NCBI RefSeq assembly: GCF_000832125.1
Contig: NZ_JPRK01000005.1
Span: 124,001 to 188,000 of the forward strand
DNA length: 64,000 bases
Origin: Flavobacterium hibernum
GTDB lineage: Bacteria; Bacteroidota; Bacteroidia; Flavobacteriales; Flavobacteriaceae
Direction of reading: 5' to 3'
Every line of letters begins with the position of its first letter. Position 1 is the first letter of the stretch. The translations under genes and the position numbers were made by a program. Below, piece by piece: positions 1 through 8,276 of this stretch. The notes below the pieces were generated by a model. That model was not told the DNA's origin and did not search any database. It saw nothing but the letters and a program-made list of their open reading frames with translations.

Positions 1-1064
1 GGATGAAAATCGTCACTGCAAATGGCGGAGTAAATAACGCTAATACTTCTGACGACAGAACTTACTACTATGAAGTTTTTCCATCAAACAGTTTAGAACT
101 TGGTTTATGGATGGAATCTGAGCGTTTAATGCATCCTATTATTAATAAAATTGGTGTAGAAACACAAAATGAAGTTGTTAAGGAAGAAAAAAGAATGCGT
201 TACGACAATCAGCCATACGGAAACATACTTCCGGAGGTTAAGAAAAACATGTTCAAAAATCATCCTTACCGCTGGACAACTATTGGTTCGATGAAAGACT
301 TGGATGCTGCAACTCTTGAAGAGTTTCAAGCTTTCAACAAGAAATTCTACACACCAAACAATGCAGTTTTAGTAGTTGCAGGAGATTTCGATAAAGCTAA
401 AACGAAAGAATGGATTCAAAAGTATTTTGCTCCAATTCCTAGAGGAGAAGAGGTGAAAAAACAAACTTTTGTTGAAGAACCAATAAACCAAACCATAAAA
501 GCAACTTACGAAGATCCAAACATTCAAATTCCAATGATTGTTGCTTCGTACAGAACTCCATCAATGAAAACTAGAGATGCGAGAGTCTTAGATTTAATCT
601 CATCTTACCTTAGTGACGGAAAAAGTTCTAAATTGTACAAAAAAATAGTTGATGATAAAAAGATGGCGCTTCAAATTGGAGCTGTCGGTTTTAGTCAGGA
701 AGATTATGGAATGTACATTTTGTATGGCTTGCCAATGGCACCAAACACAACTGCAGACATTTTAAAAGAAATGGATGAAGAAATTGTAAAAATCCAAACT
801 GACCTGATTTCTGAAAAAGATTATCAAAAATTGCAGAATAAATTCGATAATAATTTTGTGAATGCAAATGCTAGCGTAGAAGGAATTGCTGAAAATCTTG
901 CTTCTTATTATTTACTTTATGGAGATGTAAATCTTATCAACACCGAAATTGATCTTTACCACTCTATTACAAGAGAAGAGATTAGAGAAGTTGCCAAAAA
1001 GTACTTAAACCCGAACCAACGTTTAATTTTAGATTATATCCCTTCAACAAAAGCTCAAAATTAA
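1..1064 (+). CDS. M16 family zinc peptidase, 5' end outside window (partial)
   Basis: The reading frame is open at the left edge, so the true start and the zinc-binding HxxEH motif lie upstream; the ATG at 3 is internal. What remains is the C-terminal part of an insulinase/pitrilysin-type (M16) peptidase: the segment around residues 20-45 (LGLWMESERL, then QNEVVKEEKR) is the usual stretch just after the active site with the third zinc-ligand glutamate region, followed by the M16_C domain. The protein is likely periplasmic or exported, as in other Bacteroidetes M16 pairs, but the signal peptide is not in view. It ends 12 nt before a second M16 gene on the same strand, indicating an operon and probably a heterodimer. 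Family assignment is firm; substrate is unknown. Confidence 0.85.
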   Translation, partial: MKIVTANGGVNNANTSDDRTYYYEVFPSNSLELGLWMESERLMHPIINKIGVETQNEVVKEEKRMRYDNQPYGNILPEVKKNMFKNHPYRWTTIGSMKDLDAATLEEFQAFNKKFYTPNNAVLVVAGDFDKAKTKEWIQKYFAPIPRGEEVKKQTFVEEPINQTIKATYEDPNIQIPMIVASYRTPSMKTRDARVLDLISSYLSDGKSSKLYKKIVDDKKMALQIGAVGFSQEDYGMYILYGLPMAPNTTADILKEMDEEIVKIQTDLISEKDYQKLQNKFDNNFVNANASVEGIAENLASYYLLYGDVNLINTEIDLYHSITREEIREVAKKYLNPNQRLILDYIPSTKAQN

Positions 1065-1076
1065 GACTATCGAATC

Positions 1077-3125
1077 ATGAAAAAAATACATACATTTTTA
1101 ATCCTTTTATTCCTAACTGGAATTATGCAAGCACAAGATCGTCCACAACCAAAACCAGGCCCTTCGCCAGTCGTCAACATCAAGAAACCGCAAACTTTTG
1201 TTTTGGCAAATGGTATGAAGGTTTTGGTGGTAGAGAATCATAAACTACCTAGAGTAAGCTTTAATTTAACCCTAGACAATGCTCCTTTTACGGAAGGAAA
1301 TAAAAAAGGTGTTGACGAATTGACTAGCAGCTTAATTGGTAACGGAACTAAAAAAACTACGAAAGAAGCTTTTAACGAAGAGATTGACTTTTACGGCGCT
1401 AACATTAATTTTTCATCATCAGGCGCTTACGCTAGTTCCCTTTCTAAATATTCTGGACGAGTTCTAGAACTTTTAGCCGAAGGCGCTCTTCAACCTAACT
1501 TTACTCAAACTGAGTTTGACAAAGAAAAAGCTAAATTATTAGAAGGTCTTAAAGCCGATGAGAAAAGTGTTCCTGCTATTGCAAATCGCGTAGTTGATGT
1601 TCTTGCTTTTGGAAAAAACCATCCTTCTGGAGAATACTTATCTGAAGAAACACTGAAAAACGTTACTCTTGCAGATGTTCAGACAAATTATGCTACTTAC
1701 TTTGTTCCAGAAAATGCTTATTTGGTAATCATTGGAGATGTTAAGTTTAAAGAAGTAAAAGCGGCTGTAGAAAAACTTTTTGGCGGATGGAAAAAACAAG
1801 CTGCTCCAAAAAACACTTATCCAAATCCGGAAAATGTAACTAAACTTCAAATTGATTTTGTTGATGTTCCAAATGCAGTTCAATCTGAGATTTCATTGGT
1901 AAACACTGTAAACTTAAGAATGAGCGATCCTGATTTTTTCCCTGCTGTAATTGCAAATCAAATTTTAGGAGGAGATTTCAATAGTTACCTAAACATGAAC
2001 TTACGCGAACAACATGCGTGGACTTACGGCGCAAGCTCGAGCATTGGAAGCGGAAAATATGTTACTAAATTCAGAGCTTCATCAGCAGTTAGAAATACAG
2101 TTACTGATAGCGCTGTAGTTCAATTTATAAAAGAAATTAAAAGAATCAGAACTGAAAAAGTTTCTGAAGATGTCTTAAAAAATGTAAAAGCAGGATATAT
2201 TGGGCGATTTGTAATGCAAGTTGAAAAACCACAAACTGTTGCGCGTTATGCTTTGAATATCGAAACAGAAAAACTACCTGCTGATTTCTACGAAAAATAC
2301 ATTCAAACAATAAACAGTGTTACGGCAGATGATATTTATCGTGTTGCTAACAAATATTTTTTATTGGATAATATGCGAATTGTTATTGCAGGAAAAGGAT
2401 CTGATGTTCTTACTGGTTTAGAAAAACTTCAAATTCCGATTTACTATTTTGACAAATACGGAAATCCTATCGAAAAACCAGCTACTAAAAAAGAAGCTCC
2501 AGCAGGAGTTACAGCAAAAACTGTTTTTGAAAATTATCTAAAAGCAATTGGTGGCGAAAAAGCTGTTTCTAGCGTAAAAACTCTTGCTATGACAGGAAGC
2601 ACAACTGTTCCACAAGCTCCTACTCCATTAACTTTTACTTCTAAATTAGATTCAAAAGGAAAAATGATGGTTTCTCTTGCTATGGGAACTATGAATATAA
2701 TGAAACAGGTTGTTAACGACAAAGGTGCTTATATCGAACAACAAGGACAACGCAAAAATCTTGAAGGCGCAGATCTTGCTGAAATGAAAGCAAACGCTGC
2801 TCCATTTGAAGAACTACAATTAAGTAAAAGAACTGATCTTAAAGTTGACGCAATTGAGCCAATTAACGGAAGCGATGCTTATGCTATAAAAGATGGTAAA
2901 ACAACTTATTATTATGATGTTAAATCTGGTTTAAAAGTAGCTGAATCTAAAGTTCGCGAACAAGCTGGAAAATCAACAACTCAAATAACAAACTTTAATA
3001 ACTATAAAGAAGTAAAAGGTGTAAAAGTTCCTTTTAATTTAGTTCAGAATGTTGGTTTTGAATTAGACATTAAAATGTCTGAAATTAAGATTAACGAAGG
3101 AGTTTCTGAATCAGATTTTTTATAG
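1077..3125 (+). CDS. M16 family peptidase-like protein, non-catalytic partner, with C-terminal lipoprotein-sorting-like extension
   Basis: 682 aa with a signal peptide (residues 1-19, ending MQAQ). Two M16 domains span about residues 35-450. Where the HxxEH zinc motif should stand (about residues 77-90, GVDELTSSLIGNGT) there are no histidines, so this subunit should not bind zinc. It keeps an R...Y pair (REQHAWTYG, R310 and Y317) of the kind that completes the substrate site of a catalytic partner. This pattern matches heterodimeric M16B peptidases, in which the upstream gene gives the zinc subunit. Residues about 470-682 form an extra domain beginning KTVFENYLKAIGGEKA that resembles LolA-type lipoprotein-sorting folds; that assignment is inferred from pattern only. 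A strong terminator follows. Confidence 0.85.
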   Translation: MKKIHTFLILLFLTGIMQAQDRPQPKPGPSPVVNIKKPQTFVLANGMKVLVVENHKLPRVSFNLTLDNAPFTEGNKKGVDELTSSLIGNGTKKTTKEAFNEEIDFYGANINFSSSGAYASSLSKYSGRVLELLAEGALQPNFTQTEFDKEKAKLLEGLKADEKSVPAIANRVVDVLAFGKNHPSGEYLSEETLKNVTLADVQTNYATYFVPENAYLVIIGDVKFKEVKAAVEKLFGGWKKQAAPKNTYPNPENVTKLQIDFVDVPNAVQSEISLVNTVNLRMSDPDFFPAVIANQILGGDFNSYLNMNLREQHAWTYGASSSIGSGKYVTKFRASSAVRNTVTDSAVVQFIKEIKRIRTEKVSEDVLKNVKAGYIGRFVMQVEKPQTVARYALNIETEKLPADFYEKYIQTINSVTADDIYRVANKYFLLDNMRIVIAGKGSDVLTGLEKLQIPIYYFDKYGNPIEKPATKKEAPAGVTAKTVFENYLKAIGGEKAVSSVKTLAMTGSTTVPQAPTPLTFTSKLDSKGKMMVSLAMGTMNIMKQVVNDKGAYIEQQGQRKNLEGADLAEMKANAAPFEELQLSKRTDLKVDAIEPINGSDAYAIKDGKTTYYYDVKSGLKVAESKVREQAGKSTTQITNFNNYKEVKGVKVPFNLVQNVGFELDIKMSEIKINEGVSESDFL

Positions 3126-3182
3126 GAAGGTTCAAAGGTGCAGACGATAAAAATTACAAAGGTTCTGAGGCACTGAGATTTT

Positions 3183-3226
3183 TAAAGGCTTTGTCAAAGT
3201 TTAAACTTTGACAAAGCCTTTTTTTA
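3183..3226 (+). terminator. Intrinsic terminator after the M16 pair
   Basis: A perfect hairpin AAAGGCTTTGTCAAAGTT / AACTTTGACAAAGCCTTT followed by a run of T. It sits about 60 nt after the stop of the second M16 gene and ends that operon. Confidence 0.85.
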
Positions 3227-3246
3227 TGCAGATTACTTCAGCTTAG

Positions 3247-3330
3247 AGTTTGTCAGGCTGAGCGAAGTCGAAGCCCACGTTCCAATTGAAGCGCCCTTCT
3301 CCCGAAGCCTCGGGATCGCTCAGGGTGACA
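3247..3330. repeat. Dispersed intergenic repeat (gaagcctcggga type)
   Basis: Contains GTCAGGCTGAGCGAAGTCGA and CCCGAAGCCTCGGGA, two motifs repeated elsewhere in the window (36837-37020, 50231-50265, 55426-55488, 60829-60890). CCCGAAGCCTCGGG can fold on itself. No coding potential seen. Confidence 0.6.
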
Positions 3331-3343
3331 TAACATAAACAAA

Positions 3344-3373
3344 AAAAAGGCTGTCATAATCGACAGCCTTTAT
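3344..3373 (-). terminator. Intrinsic terminator of the 78-aa gene
   Basis: Read on the minus strand, AAAGGCTGTC / GACAGCCTTT forms a ten-pair hairpin with a six-base loop followed by a long T run, directly after the stop codon at 3377. Confidence 0.8.
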
Positions 3374-3376
3374 TAT

Positions 3377-3613
3377 TTAACATTCAGAATCTAGGTAAGG
3401 ATTTAAAATTTCTGCTAATTCATTCAGCCAATAAAAGCCATTTTCAAGACTTATTTTCTCATCTTCAAGAATTTGTGATTCTCGCATTACACTTAGGGCT
3501 AATAAATAATTTACTTTTCGAAGTGTTTTTGCCATAAGTTTTGGATCAATTGAATTGTTGAAAAAATCAGCTAATCGTAATTCTGTTTCTTTTGAAAGCT
3601 TGTTTGTACTCAT
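3377..3613 (-). CDS. Small helical protein of unknown function (78 aa)
   Basis: I do not recognise a named family. The start was set at the ATG at 3611-3613 (MSTNKLSKETELRLADFFNN), because the in-frame extension further upstream runs through a structured repeat element (3643-3720) and has odd composition. The protein is 78 aa, acidic at the C-terminus (ends PYLDSEC), probably all-helical, with no signal peptide or membrane segment. It has its own terminator and stands alone. The foldable element lies 30 nt upstream of the start, so it would be transcribed as the 5' leader; a cis-regulatory or mobile relationship is possible but unproven. Confidence 0.6.
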   Translation of the reverse strand: MSTNKLSKETELRLADFFNNSIDPKLMAKTLRKVNYLLALSVMRESQILEDEKISLENGFYWLNELAEILNPYLDSEC

Positions 3614-3642
3614 AATTTTGCATTTAGGTTTAGGAAATAAGA

Positions 3643-3720
3643 ACCCGCGTAGCTTAGGTGTCCTACGCTGCAAAAAGAGCGTTGCAGTTGTTTCCAATAC
3701 CGCCACCATACCACACGGGT
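3643..3720 (-). repeat. 78-nt foldable element, copy 1 (leader of the 78-aa gene)
   Basis: On the minus strand the ends ACCCGTG and CGCGGGT pair over seven positions (one G-U), closing a 78-nt unit. Inside are two further hairpins, CTGCAA/TTGCAG and GCGTAG/CTACGC. A second diverged copy lies at 3816-3892. Size and a 7-bp closing stem recall a tRNA, but there is no T-arm motif (GTTCRA), so it is not called tRNA. It could be a structured 5' leader or a palindromic mobile repeat. Confidence 0.5.
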
Positions 3721-3815
3721 AAATTTTTTGAGTTCATTTTTTTGCATTTAGGACAGTAAAGATACCTAAAAAACCTTAATGTAAGTAAGAATTTTCTTTT
3801 AAAAAAAAACACAAA

Positions 3816-3892
3816 AACCGCATTGCTAAGATATTCTTCGCCGTTTAAGCTTTTGCAATTATTTCTAATAATGCCATCATCCTATGAGGGTT
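3816..3892 (-). repeat. 77-nt foldable element, copy 2 (degenerate)
   Basis: Aligns along its whole length with 3643-3720. The best-preserved part is TTGCAATTATTTCTAATAAT here against TTGCAGTTGTTTCCAATACC in copy 1, followed by GCCATCAT against GCCACCAT. The ends still pair (AACC with GGTT and CAT with ATG), but the inner stems are weaker. No gene follows it on the minus strand as one follows copy 1. Confidence 0.45.
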
Positions 3893-3909
3893 ATTGTTTT
3901 TTAAAAGCA

Positions 3910-4014
3910 GTTTGTCATTTCGACGAAGGAGAAATCACACATAAAGCTCCGTTCATAAAATCTCTAATCTTTGCGAATTACGAGTGTGATTTCTCCTTCG
4001 TCGAAATGACAAAC
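3910..4014. repeat. Long perfect inverted repeat (31-bp arms)
   Basis: Arms 3910-3940 and 3984-4014 are exact reverse complements (core GTCATTTCGACGAAGGAGAA) around a 43-nt loop. A related but imperfect unit is at 45958-46050. It may fold as a long hairpin or be a miniature non-autonomous repeat; no ORF inside. Confidence 0.75.
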
Positions 4015-4113
4015 TTTGCGATAAGATTTTAACAATTCTTAGACAATATTTATTTTATTAATAAATACTGAACAACAAACTTAACGAAAATATTTATATG
4101 AAAATGAATGTCC

Positions 4114-4190
4114 TAGCCCCGATAGAAGTGGAAATCCTTTTGTGGCGGGTTTTGCCACAAAAGATTGAAACGGATAGCGGGATTAGCTCC
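4114..4190. repeat. Dispersed intergenic repeat (tagccccgat...gggattagct type)
   Basis: Outer arms CTAGCCCCGATAG and GGATAGCGGGATTAG are imperfect inverted repeats. An inner perfect hairpin CTTTTGTGGC/GCCACAAAAG lies between. Related sequence occurs at 50340-50445 and 52101-52175. The 619 nt between the 78-aa gene and the EamA gene hold only this and the three preceding repeat units. Confidence 0.6.
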
Positions 4191-4232
4191 TAAAAAATAT
4201 TAGAATAGCAAATTACATTTTATAAACAAACT

Positions 4233-5099
4233 TTATTTTTTAGCCGATAAATAAACTCCAATTAAAATAATAAAAGCACCAAAAAACTGAATTGGCGTTA
4301 GCATTTCATTATCTAATAATCCCCAGAAAAAGGCAACTATCGGGATTAAATAAGTTACTGATGTTGCAAATACTGGCGATGACATTTGTATTAATTTAAA
4401 AAACAAAACATTTGCAATTCCAGTTCCCATGACGCCTAAAATCATTACAAACAAAATAGAATGTTGTGTTGCTTCTAGATTTACTCTTTGCAAAATATCG
4501 GTTGTACTTAAGATAATTAGTGCCGGCAAAAGCAAAACAGCAAAATTTCCTGTTGTAATACTCAACGAATTCAGATCTGATAAATATTTTTTAATCAAAT
4601 TGACATTGATTGCATAACAAAGCGTAGCAATTACAACTAAAAGTACATAATAATAGTTTTGTCCTGGATGCGCCGATGCTCCGCTTAAAACCAGCAAAAG
4701 ACATCCTACTAAACCCACAAAAACACCTAAAACCTGTCGTTTTTGAAACTGAATTCCAAAAATAAGAATCCCTAACACTAAAGTATTTAAAGGTGTAAGC
4801 GAATTTAAAATGGCTACAATCGAACTATCGACCTGAGTTTCGGCAATTGCAAAAAGATAAGCCGGTGTAAAAGTTCCAAAAAACGATGTTATGGCAACAA
4901 ATTTCCATTGACGACGGGATATTTTCTTCAAGCTTTTAAAGCCTATTATCAACAAAAATAAAGCTGCAAAAATTATCCTGAACGACCCAACCTGAACTGC
5001 TGTAAGCCCAACTAAGCCTCTTTTTATTAAAATAAAAGAGCTTCCCCAGATAAGCGAAAGCACGAGTAAATAAGCCCATTTTAATTGTTTTGCATCCAT
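4233..5099 (-). CDS. EamA/DMT-superfamily membrane transporter
   Basis: 288 aa with about ten hydrophobic segments arranged as two EamA repeats of five helices each. The N-terminal signature (LVLSLIWGSSFILIKRGL) and the second-repeat end (FWGLLDNEMLTPIQFFGAFI) are typical of the drug/metabolite transporter superfamily. It is an inner-membrane protein. The substrate cannot be told from sequence; family members export amino acids, metabolites or drugs. It is a single gene, divergent from the HMA lipoprotein gene. Confidence 0.85.
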   Translation of the reverse strand: MDAKQLKWAYLLVLSLIWGSSFILIKRGLVGLTAVQVGSFRIIFAALFLLIIGFKSLKKISRRQWKFVAITSFFGTFTPAYLFAIAETQVDSSIVAILNSLTPLNTLVLGILIFGIQFQKRQVLGVFVGLVGCLLLVLSGASAHPGQNYYYVLLVVIATLCYAINVNLIKKYLSDLNSLSITTGNFAVLLLPALIILSTTDILQRVNLEATQHSILFVMILGVMGTGIANVLFFKLIQMSSPVFATSVTYLIPIVAFFWGLLDNEMLTPIQFFGAFIILIGVYLSAKK

Positions 5100-5157
5100 A
5101 AATGATATTTTAGTGCAAATTTGTAATAATTTTACGAACTGACCTCTTCCTTTTTAT

Positions 5158-5165
5158 TAATTTTG
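5158..5165 (+). promoter_or_regulatory. Putative -7 element TAATTTTG of the HMA lipoprotein gene
   Basis: TAATTTTG matches the Bacteroidetes -7 consensus TAnnTTTG and lies 36 nt before the ATG at 5201. No convincing -33 TTG is seen. Confidence 0.35.
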
Positions 5166-5200
5166 CAAAGAACACTATTTGTAAATTAAAATCATCTATA

Positions 5201-5578
5201 ATGAAATTCACAAAAATCATAGCTACTGTAGCAATAGCAAGTTTAGTATTTGTAAGCTGTAAAAAAGAAGAAGATAAAAACTTAGCGAATATAAAAACGG
5301 AAACGTCGACTCCAAAAGAACACAAAGCAATCGCTGCTGAAAATTTACAAACTGCAAGCTTCGAAATCGAAGGAATGACTTGCGCTATGGGATGTGCAAA
5401 AACTATCGAAAAAGAATTATCGAATCTTGACGGAGTAGATAAAGCAACTGTTGATTTTGATAAAAAAACTGCTACAGTTGTCTTTGACAAAACGGTTCTA
5501 AATCAAGAAAACTTAACCAAAACTGTTCAGGCAACAGGAGACGGAAAAACATATAAGGTTTCGAATATCAAATCTTAA
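5201..5578 (+). CDS. Heavy-metal-associated (HMA) domain lipoprotein
   Basis: 125 aa. A lipoprotein signal (FVSC, C20) is followed by a charged linker, then an HMA-like ferredoxin fold at residues about 52-122 (FEIEGMTCAMGC, then beta strand VDFDKKTATVVF). The metal-site cysteines C61 and C65 are spaced C-x3-C rather than the usual C-x2-C of GMTCxxC. It is probably anchored on the periplasmic face or outer membrane and binds a soft metal such as Cu(I) or mercury-like ions, but the extra residue makes the specificity uncertain. It is monocistronic, between a divergent transporter gene and a shared terminator with gldD. Confidence 0.8.
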   Translation: MKFTKIIATVAIASLVFVSCKKEEDKNLANIKTETSTPKEHKAIAAENLQTASFEIEGMTCAMGCAKTIEKELSNLDGVDKATVDFDKKTATVVFDKTVLNQENLTKTVQATGDGKTYKVSNIKS

Positions 5579-5639
5579 AAAATAAATTTCAATCCTTTTT
5601 TAAATTCCAAACAACAATCGGGATTTTTCTTATTTAAGA

Positions 5640-5675
5640 CATAAAAAAAGCAGCTCAATTGAGCTGCTTTTTTTA
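5640..5675. terminator. Bidirectional terminator between the HMA gene and gldD
   Basis: Perfect palindrome AGCAGCTCAATTGAGCTGCT flanked by A7 on one side and T7 on the other, so it can stop transcription from both convergent genes. Confidence 0.85.
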
Positions 5676-5688
5676 TGTTCAAATTTTT

Positions 5689-6249
5689 CTATTTCCATTT
5701 CAATGTTTCCATTAGTCTTTGCATATCATTTTTGATATAACTCGCCGCTGGCATAATCGAATCGAAATTTGGCTTTGCATAAAAATAAACAGATCCTGTT
5801 ATAAAATGCTTTGTACTGTCTGTAACGTAAAACTGAGAGTTTGTAGCCGCATTTCCGTCAACTTGATAAAACATACCATAAACCTTTTTTTGCGGGTTTA
5901 AATACGGCTGTTCTAATATATCATCTGCTTTAATAACGTGCTCGTAAGTTAATTTTTGAGCATCTTTAAGCAATTTATTTATATCGCCATTTACGGGCTT
6001 ATAAGTTAAATATATTGTCGCTTTCATTTTAGGATAAGTAATTGCAAATCCGCAATTTTTTTCGCCTTTAATAATCGCGTTCTCGTTCATTTCAAAACTA
6101 AAGGGACAATTATTTTCAAAACCAACATATTTTGCTTCAGGATAATCTAAACGCAAGAAACCTGCCGGCTTTGGCACCACATCATCTTTACAACTTAAAA
6201 CAGTCAATGCCAGTAAAATTGTCGCTATTGAAATTGTTTTTTTTAGCAT
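5689..6249 (-). CDS. gldD: Gliding motility lipoprotein GldD
   Basis: 186 aa with lipoprotein signal ending LTVLSC (C20), followed by the GldD hallmark PKPAGFLRLDYPEAKY and conserved C-terminal NDMQRLMETLKW. GldD is required for gliding and type 9 secretion in Flavobacterium; its biochemical role is unknown. It starts one nucleotide after the gldE stop region, so the two are translationally linked, as in Flavobacterium johnsoniae, where GldE partly compensates GldD defects. Assignment rests on characteristic sequence plus context. Confidence 0.93.
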   Translation of the reverse strand: MLKKTISIATILLALTVLSCKDDVVPKPAGFLRLDYPEAKYVGFENNCPFSFEMNENAIIKGEKNCGFAITYPKMKATIYLTYKPVNGDINKLLKDAQKLTYEHVIKADDILEQPYLNPQKKVYGMFYQVDGNAATNSQFYVTDSTKHFITGSVYFYAKPNFDSIMPAASYIKNDMQRLMETLKWK

Positions 6250-6250
6250 T

Positions 6251-7546
6251 TTAATCTATCGTTACTTTTATTTGTTTTACACGCTTTTTGTCTACTGTTT
6301 CTATTGTAAAAACACAGTTTTCAAAAATTACTTTTTGGTCTTTTTTTGGGAAATTACCTAAAATCTCCAAAATAAAACCTGCCAATGTTTCGGCTTCGCC
6401 TTTTTTAGATTCAAAAACATCTTCATCAACATCAATGATTCTGTAAAAATCTTTCAGGTTAATTTTTCCTTCAAAAAGAAAATTCTTTTCGTCAATTTGC
6501 GAGTAGTTTAAATTCTCATCGTCAAATTCATCGCTAATATCTCCTACTATTTCCTCGATAACATCTTCTAAAGAAACTAAACCAGATGTTCCTCCATATT
6601 CATCAACCACAATAGCCAAATGGCTTTTTAGGCTCTGAAAATCCTTTAGTAAATTATCCAGCTTTTTATTCTCAGGAACAAAGAAAGCTTCTCTAATTAA
6701 AGTCGTCCAATCAAACTCTTCTTTATCAATATGTGGCAATAAATCTTTTACGAATAAAACTCCCTCAATCTGATCTATATTGTCGCGATAAACAGGAATT
6801 CTCGAAAAGCCTTTTTCAATTATCTTAGGATAAATCGAAGCAAAAGATTCGGATATTTCTAATGCAAAAATATCGATTCTAGGACTCATAACCTGCTTGG
6901 TATCTGTATTTCCAAAAGAAACTATTCCTTCGAGTATTTTTTGTTCTTCACTCGAGGTTCCTTCAGAATCTGTAAGTTCCAGTGCTTGCGAAAGCTGATT
7001 GATTGAAAAATTATTTTTTTGTTTCCCCAATTTATTATGCAAATATAGAGTAACACTTCGCATAGGTAAACTTATTGGAGAAAGTATTGTATCTAAAAAA
7101 GCCATTGGATAAGCAATGCGTTTTGCAAACTTTATATTGTTTCTAGAAGCATAAACTTTTGGCAAAACTTCTCCAAATAACAAAATCAGAAAAGTAACAA
7201 CTATGATTTCGAGAATAAACTTAAGTACTGGAGAACTAATATTGGCAAAAATATTTTGTCCTATAAAAGAAAACAAAATAACAACTCCGATATTAAAAAA
7301 GTTATTGGCTACTAATAATGTTGCTAAAAGTTTCTTGGGTTTATCTAAAAGATTGGAAATAATTTTTCCTTTTGAAACATTTTCTTGCAACGCTTCGTCA
7401 ATGTCTTTTTGGGATAAAGAAAAAAGTGCAACTTCGGCACCTGAGACAATTGCTGATAAAAACAGCAAAATAAAAATTCCGACAAAACCAATTATTAAAT
7501 TGATGTCTAAAGTAGTAGCAAAAAACAAACTGGGCTCTGGGTCCAA
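6251..7546 (-). CDS. gldE: Gliding motility-associated protein GldE (CNNM/CorC family, CBS domains)
   Basis: 431 aa: N-terminal CNNM transmembrane domain with three to four helices (about residues 15-140), a paired CBS domain (about 205-330, KQVMSPRIDIFAL and SGLVSLEDVIEEIVGDI) and a C-terminal CorC/HlyC domain (about 345-428). Homologues are linked to Mg2+/Co2+ transport; in Flavobacterium the gene next to gldD is gldE. It follows ssb by 23 nt and runs directly into gldD, giving the conserved ssb-gldE-gldD unit. An inner-membrane location is inferred. Confidence 0.92.
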   Translation of the reverse strand: MDPEPSLFFATTLDINLIIGFVGIFILLFLSAIVSGAEVALFSLSQKDIDEALQENVSKGKIISNLLDKPKKLLATLLVANNFFNIGVVILFSFIGQNIFANISSPVLKFILEIIVVTFLILLFGEVLPKVYASRNNIKFAKRIAYPMAFLDTILSPISLPMRSVTLYLHNKLGKQKNNFSINQLSQALELTDSEGTSSEEQKILEGIVSFGNTDTKQVMSPRIDIFALEISESFASIYPKIIEKGFSRIPVYRDNIDQIEGVLFVKDLLPHIDKEEFDWTTLIREAFFVPENKKLDNLLKDFQSLKSHLAIVVDEYGGTSGLVSLEDVIEEIVGDISDEFDDENLNYSQIDEKNFLFEGKINLKDFYRIIDVDEDVFESKKGEAETLAGFILEILGNFPKKDQKVIFENCVFTIETVDKKRVKQIKVTID

Positions 7547-7569
7547 ATTAAAATATATTAGTTAAACAA

Positions 7570-8010
7570 TCAAAAAGGCAAATCATTTATAGGTAAGCTT
7601 TCATTGGTCGCGTCAAAGTTAGTATTTTTTACGGATTCTGAATCGCTATTTGGCTTATGATTTCCGGTTTCTTTTTTGGTTGTCAAGAAAGTAAACTCGG
7701 TAACCTGAATTTCAGTTGTATATTTTGTCGTACCGTCTTCAGCTTGCCATTGTCTGGATTTTATACGTCCTTCAACATATATTTTATCTCCTTTCGAAAG
7801 ATATTTTTCGCAAATTTCGGCAGCTTTATTACGCACAACTAAATTATGCCATTCTGTCGAAGTTATTTTTTCGTTAGTCGTTTTATTAATATAAACCTCA
7901 TTTGTAGCTAACTGAAAACGCCCAATGCAATTTCCTCCATCAAAATAATGCATTTTTATATCATCGCCTAAATGGCCAATTAACATCACTTTATTTAATG
8001 TTCCGTTCAT
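7570..8010 (-). CDS. ssb: Single-stranded DNA-binding protein
   Basis: 146 aa. An OB fold occupies residues 1-112 (start MNGTLNKVMLIGHLGDD, then ISTEW-like TSTEWHNLVV and GDKIYVEGRIKSRQW), followed by a polar linker and an acidic tip ending INDLPF, the motif that recruits partner repair proteins. It protects single-stranded DNA in replication and repair. In F. johnsoniae mutY, ssb, gldE and gldD are adjacent; here the TlpA-like pair separates mutY from ssb. Confidence 0.95.
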   Translation of the reverse strand: MNGTLNKVMLIGHLGDDIKMHYFDGGNCIGRFQLATNEVYINKTTNEKITSTEWHNLVVRNKAAEICEKYLSKGDKIYVEGRIKSRQWQAEDGTTKYTTEIQVTEFTFLTTKKETGNHKPNSDSESVKNTNFDATNESLPINDLPF

Positions 8011-8276
8011 AGTTTAATAATGGTATTTCCCTCAAAGATACATTTTTTTAGCAATTTATTTCTTGCTTTTCAATAAAATTATAAATTACAAATGGAAAAC
8101 TAAAAACTTTTAAATAACTGAAAATCAAACAACTCTTATTTTATCTATTAAATATTACGGTTTAAAACTGACTTTTAAGATAATAAATAGAAATGCATGA
8201 ATTACTCTTCAGAAATATACCTAACAACCCCACTTTATGAAATATTTTTATTTTTCAATGATGTATAGAAAAACCG

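Noticed and set aside
3643..3720. tRNA-like gene
   Set aside because: Length of 78 and a seven-pair end stem fit, but no GTTCRA T-arm and no proper anticodon arm with a seven-base loop.
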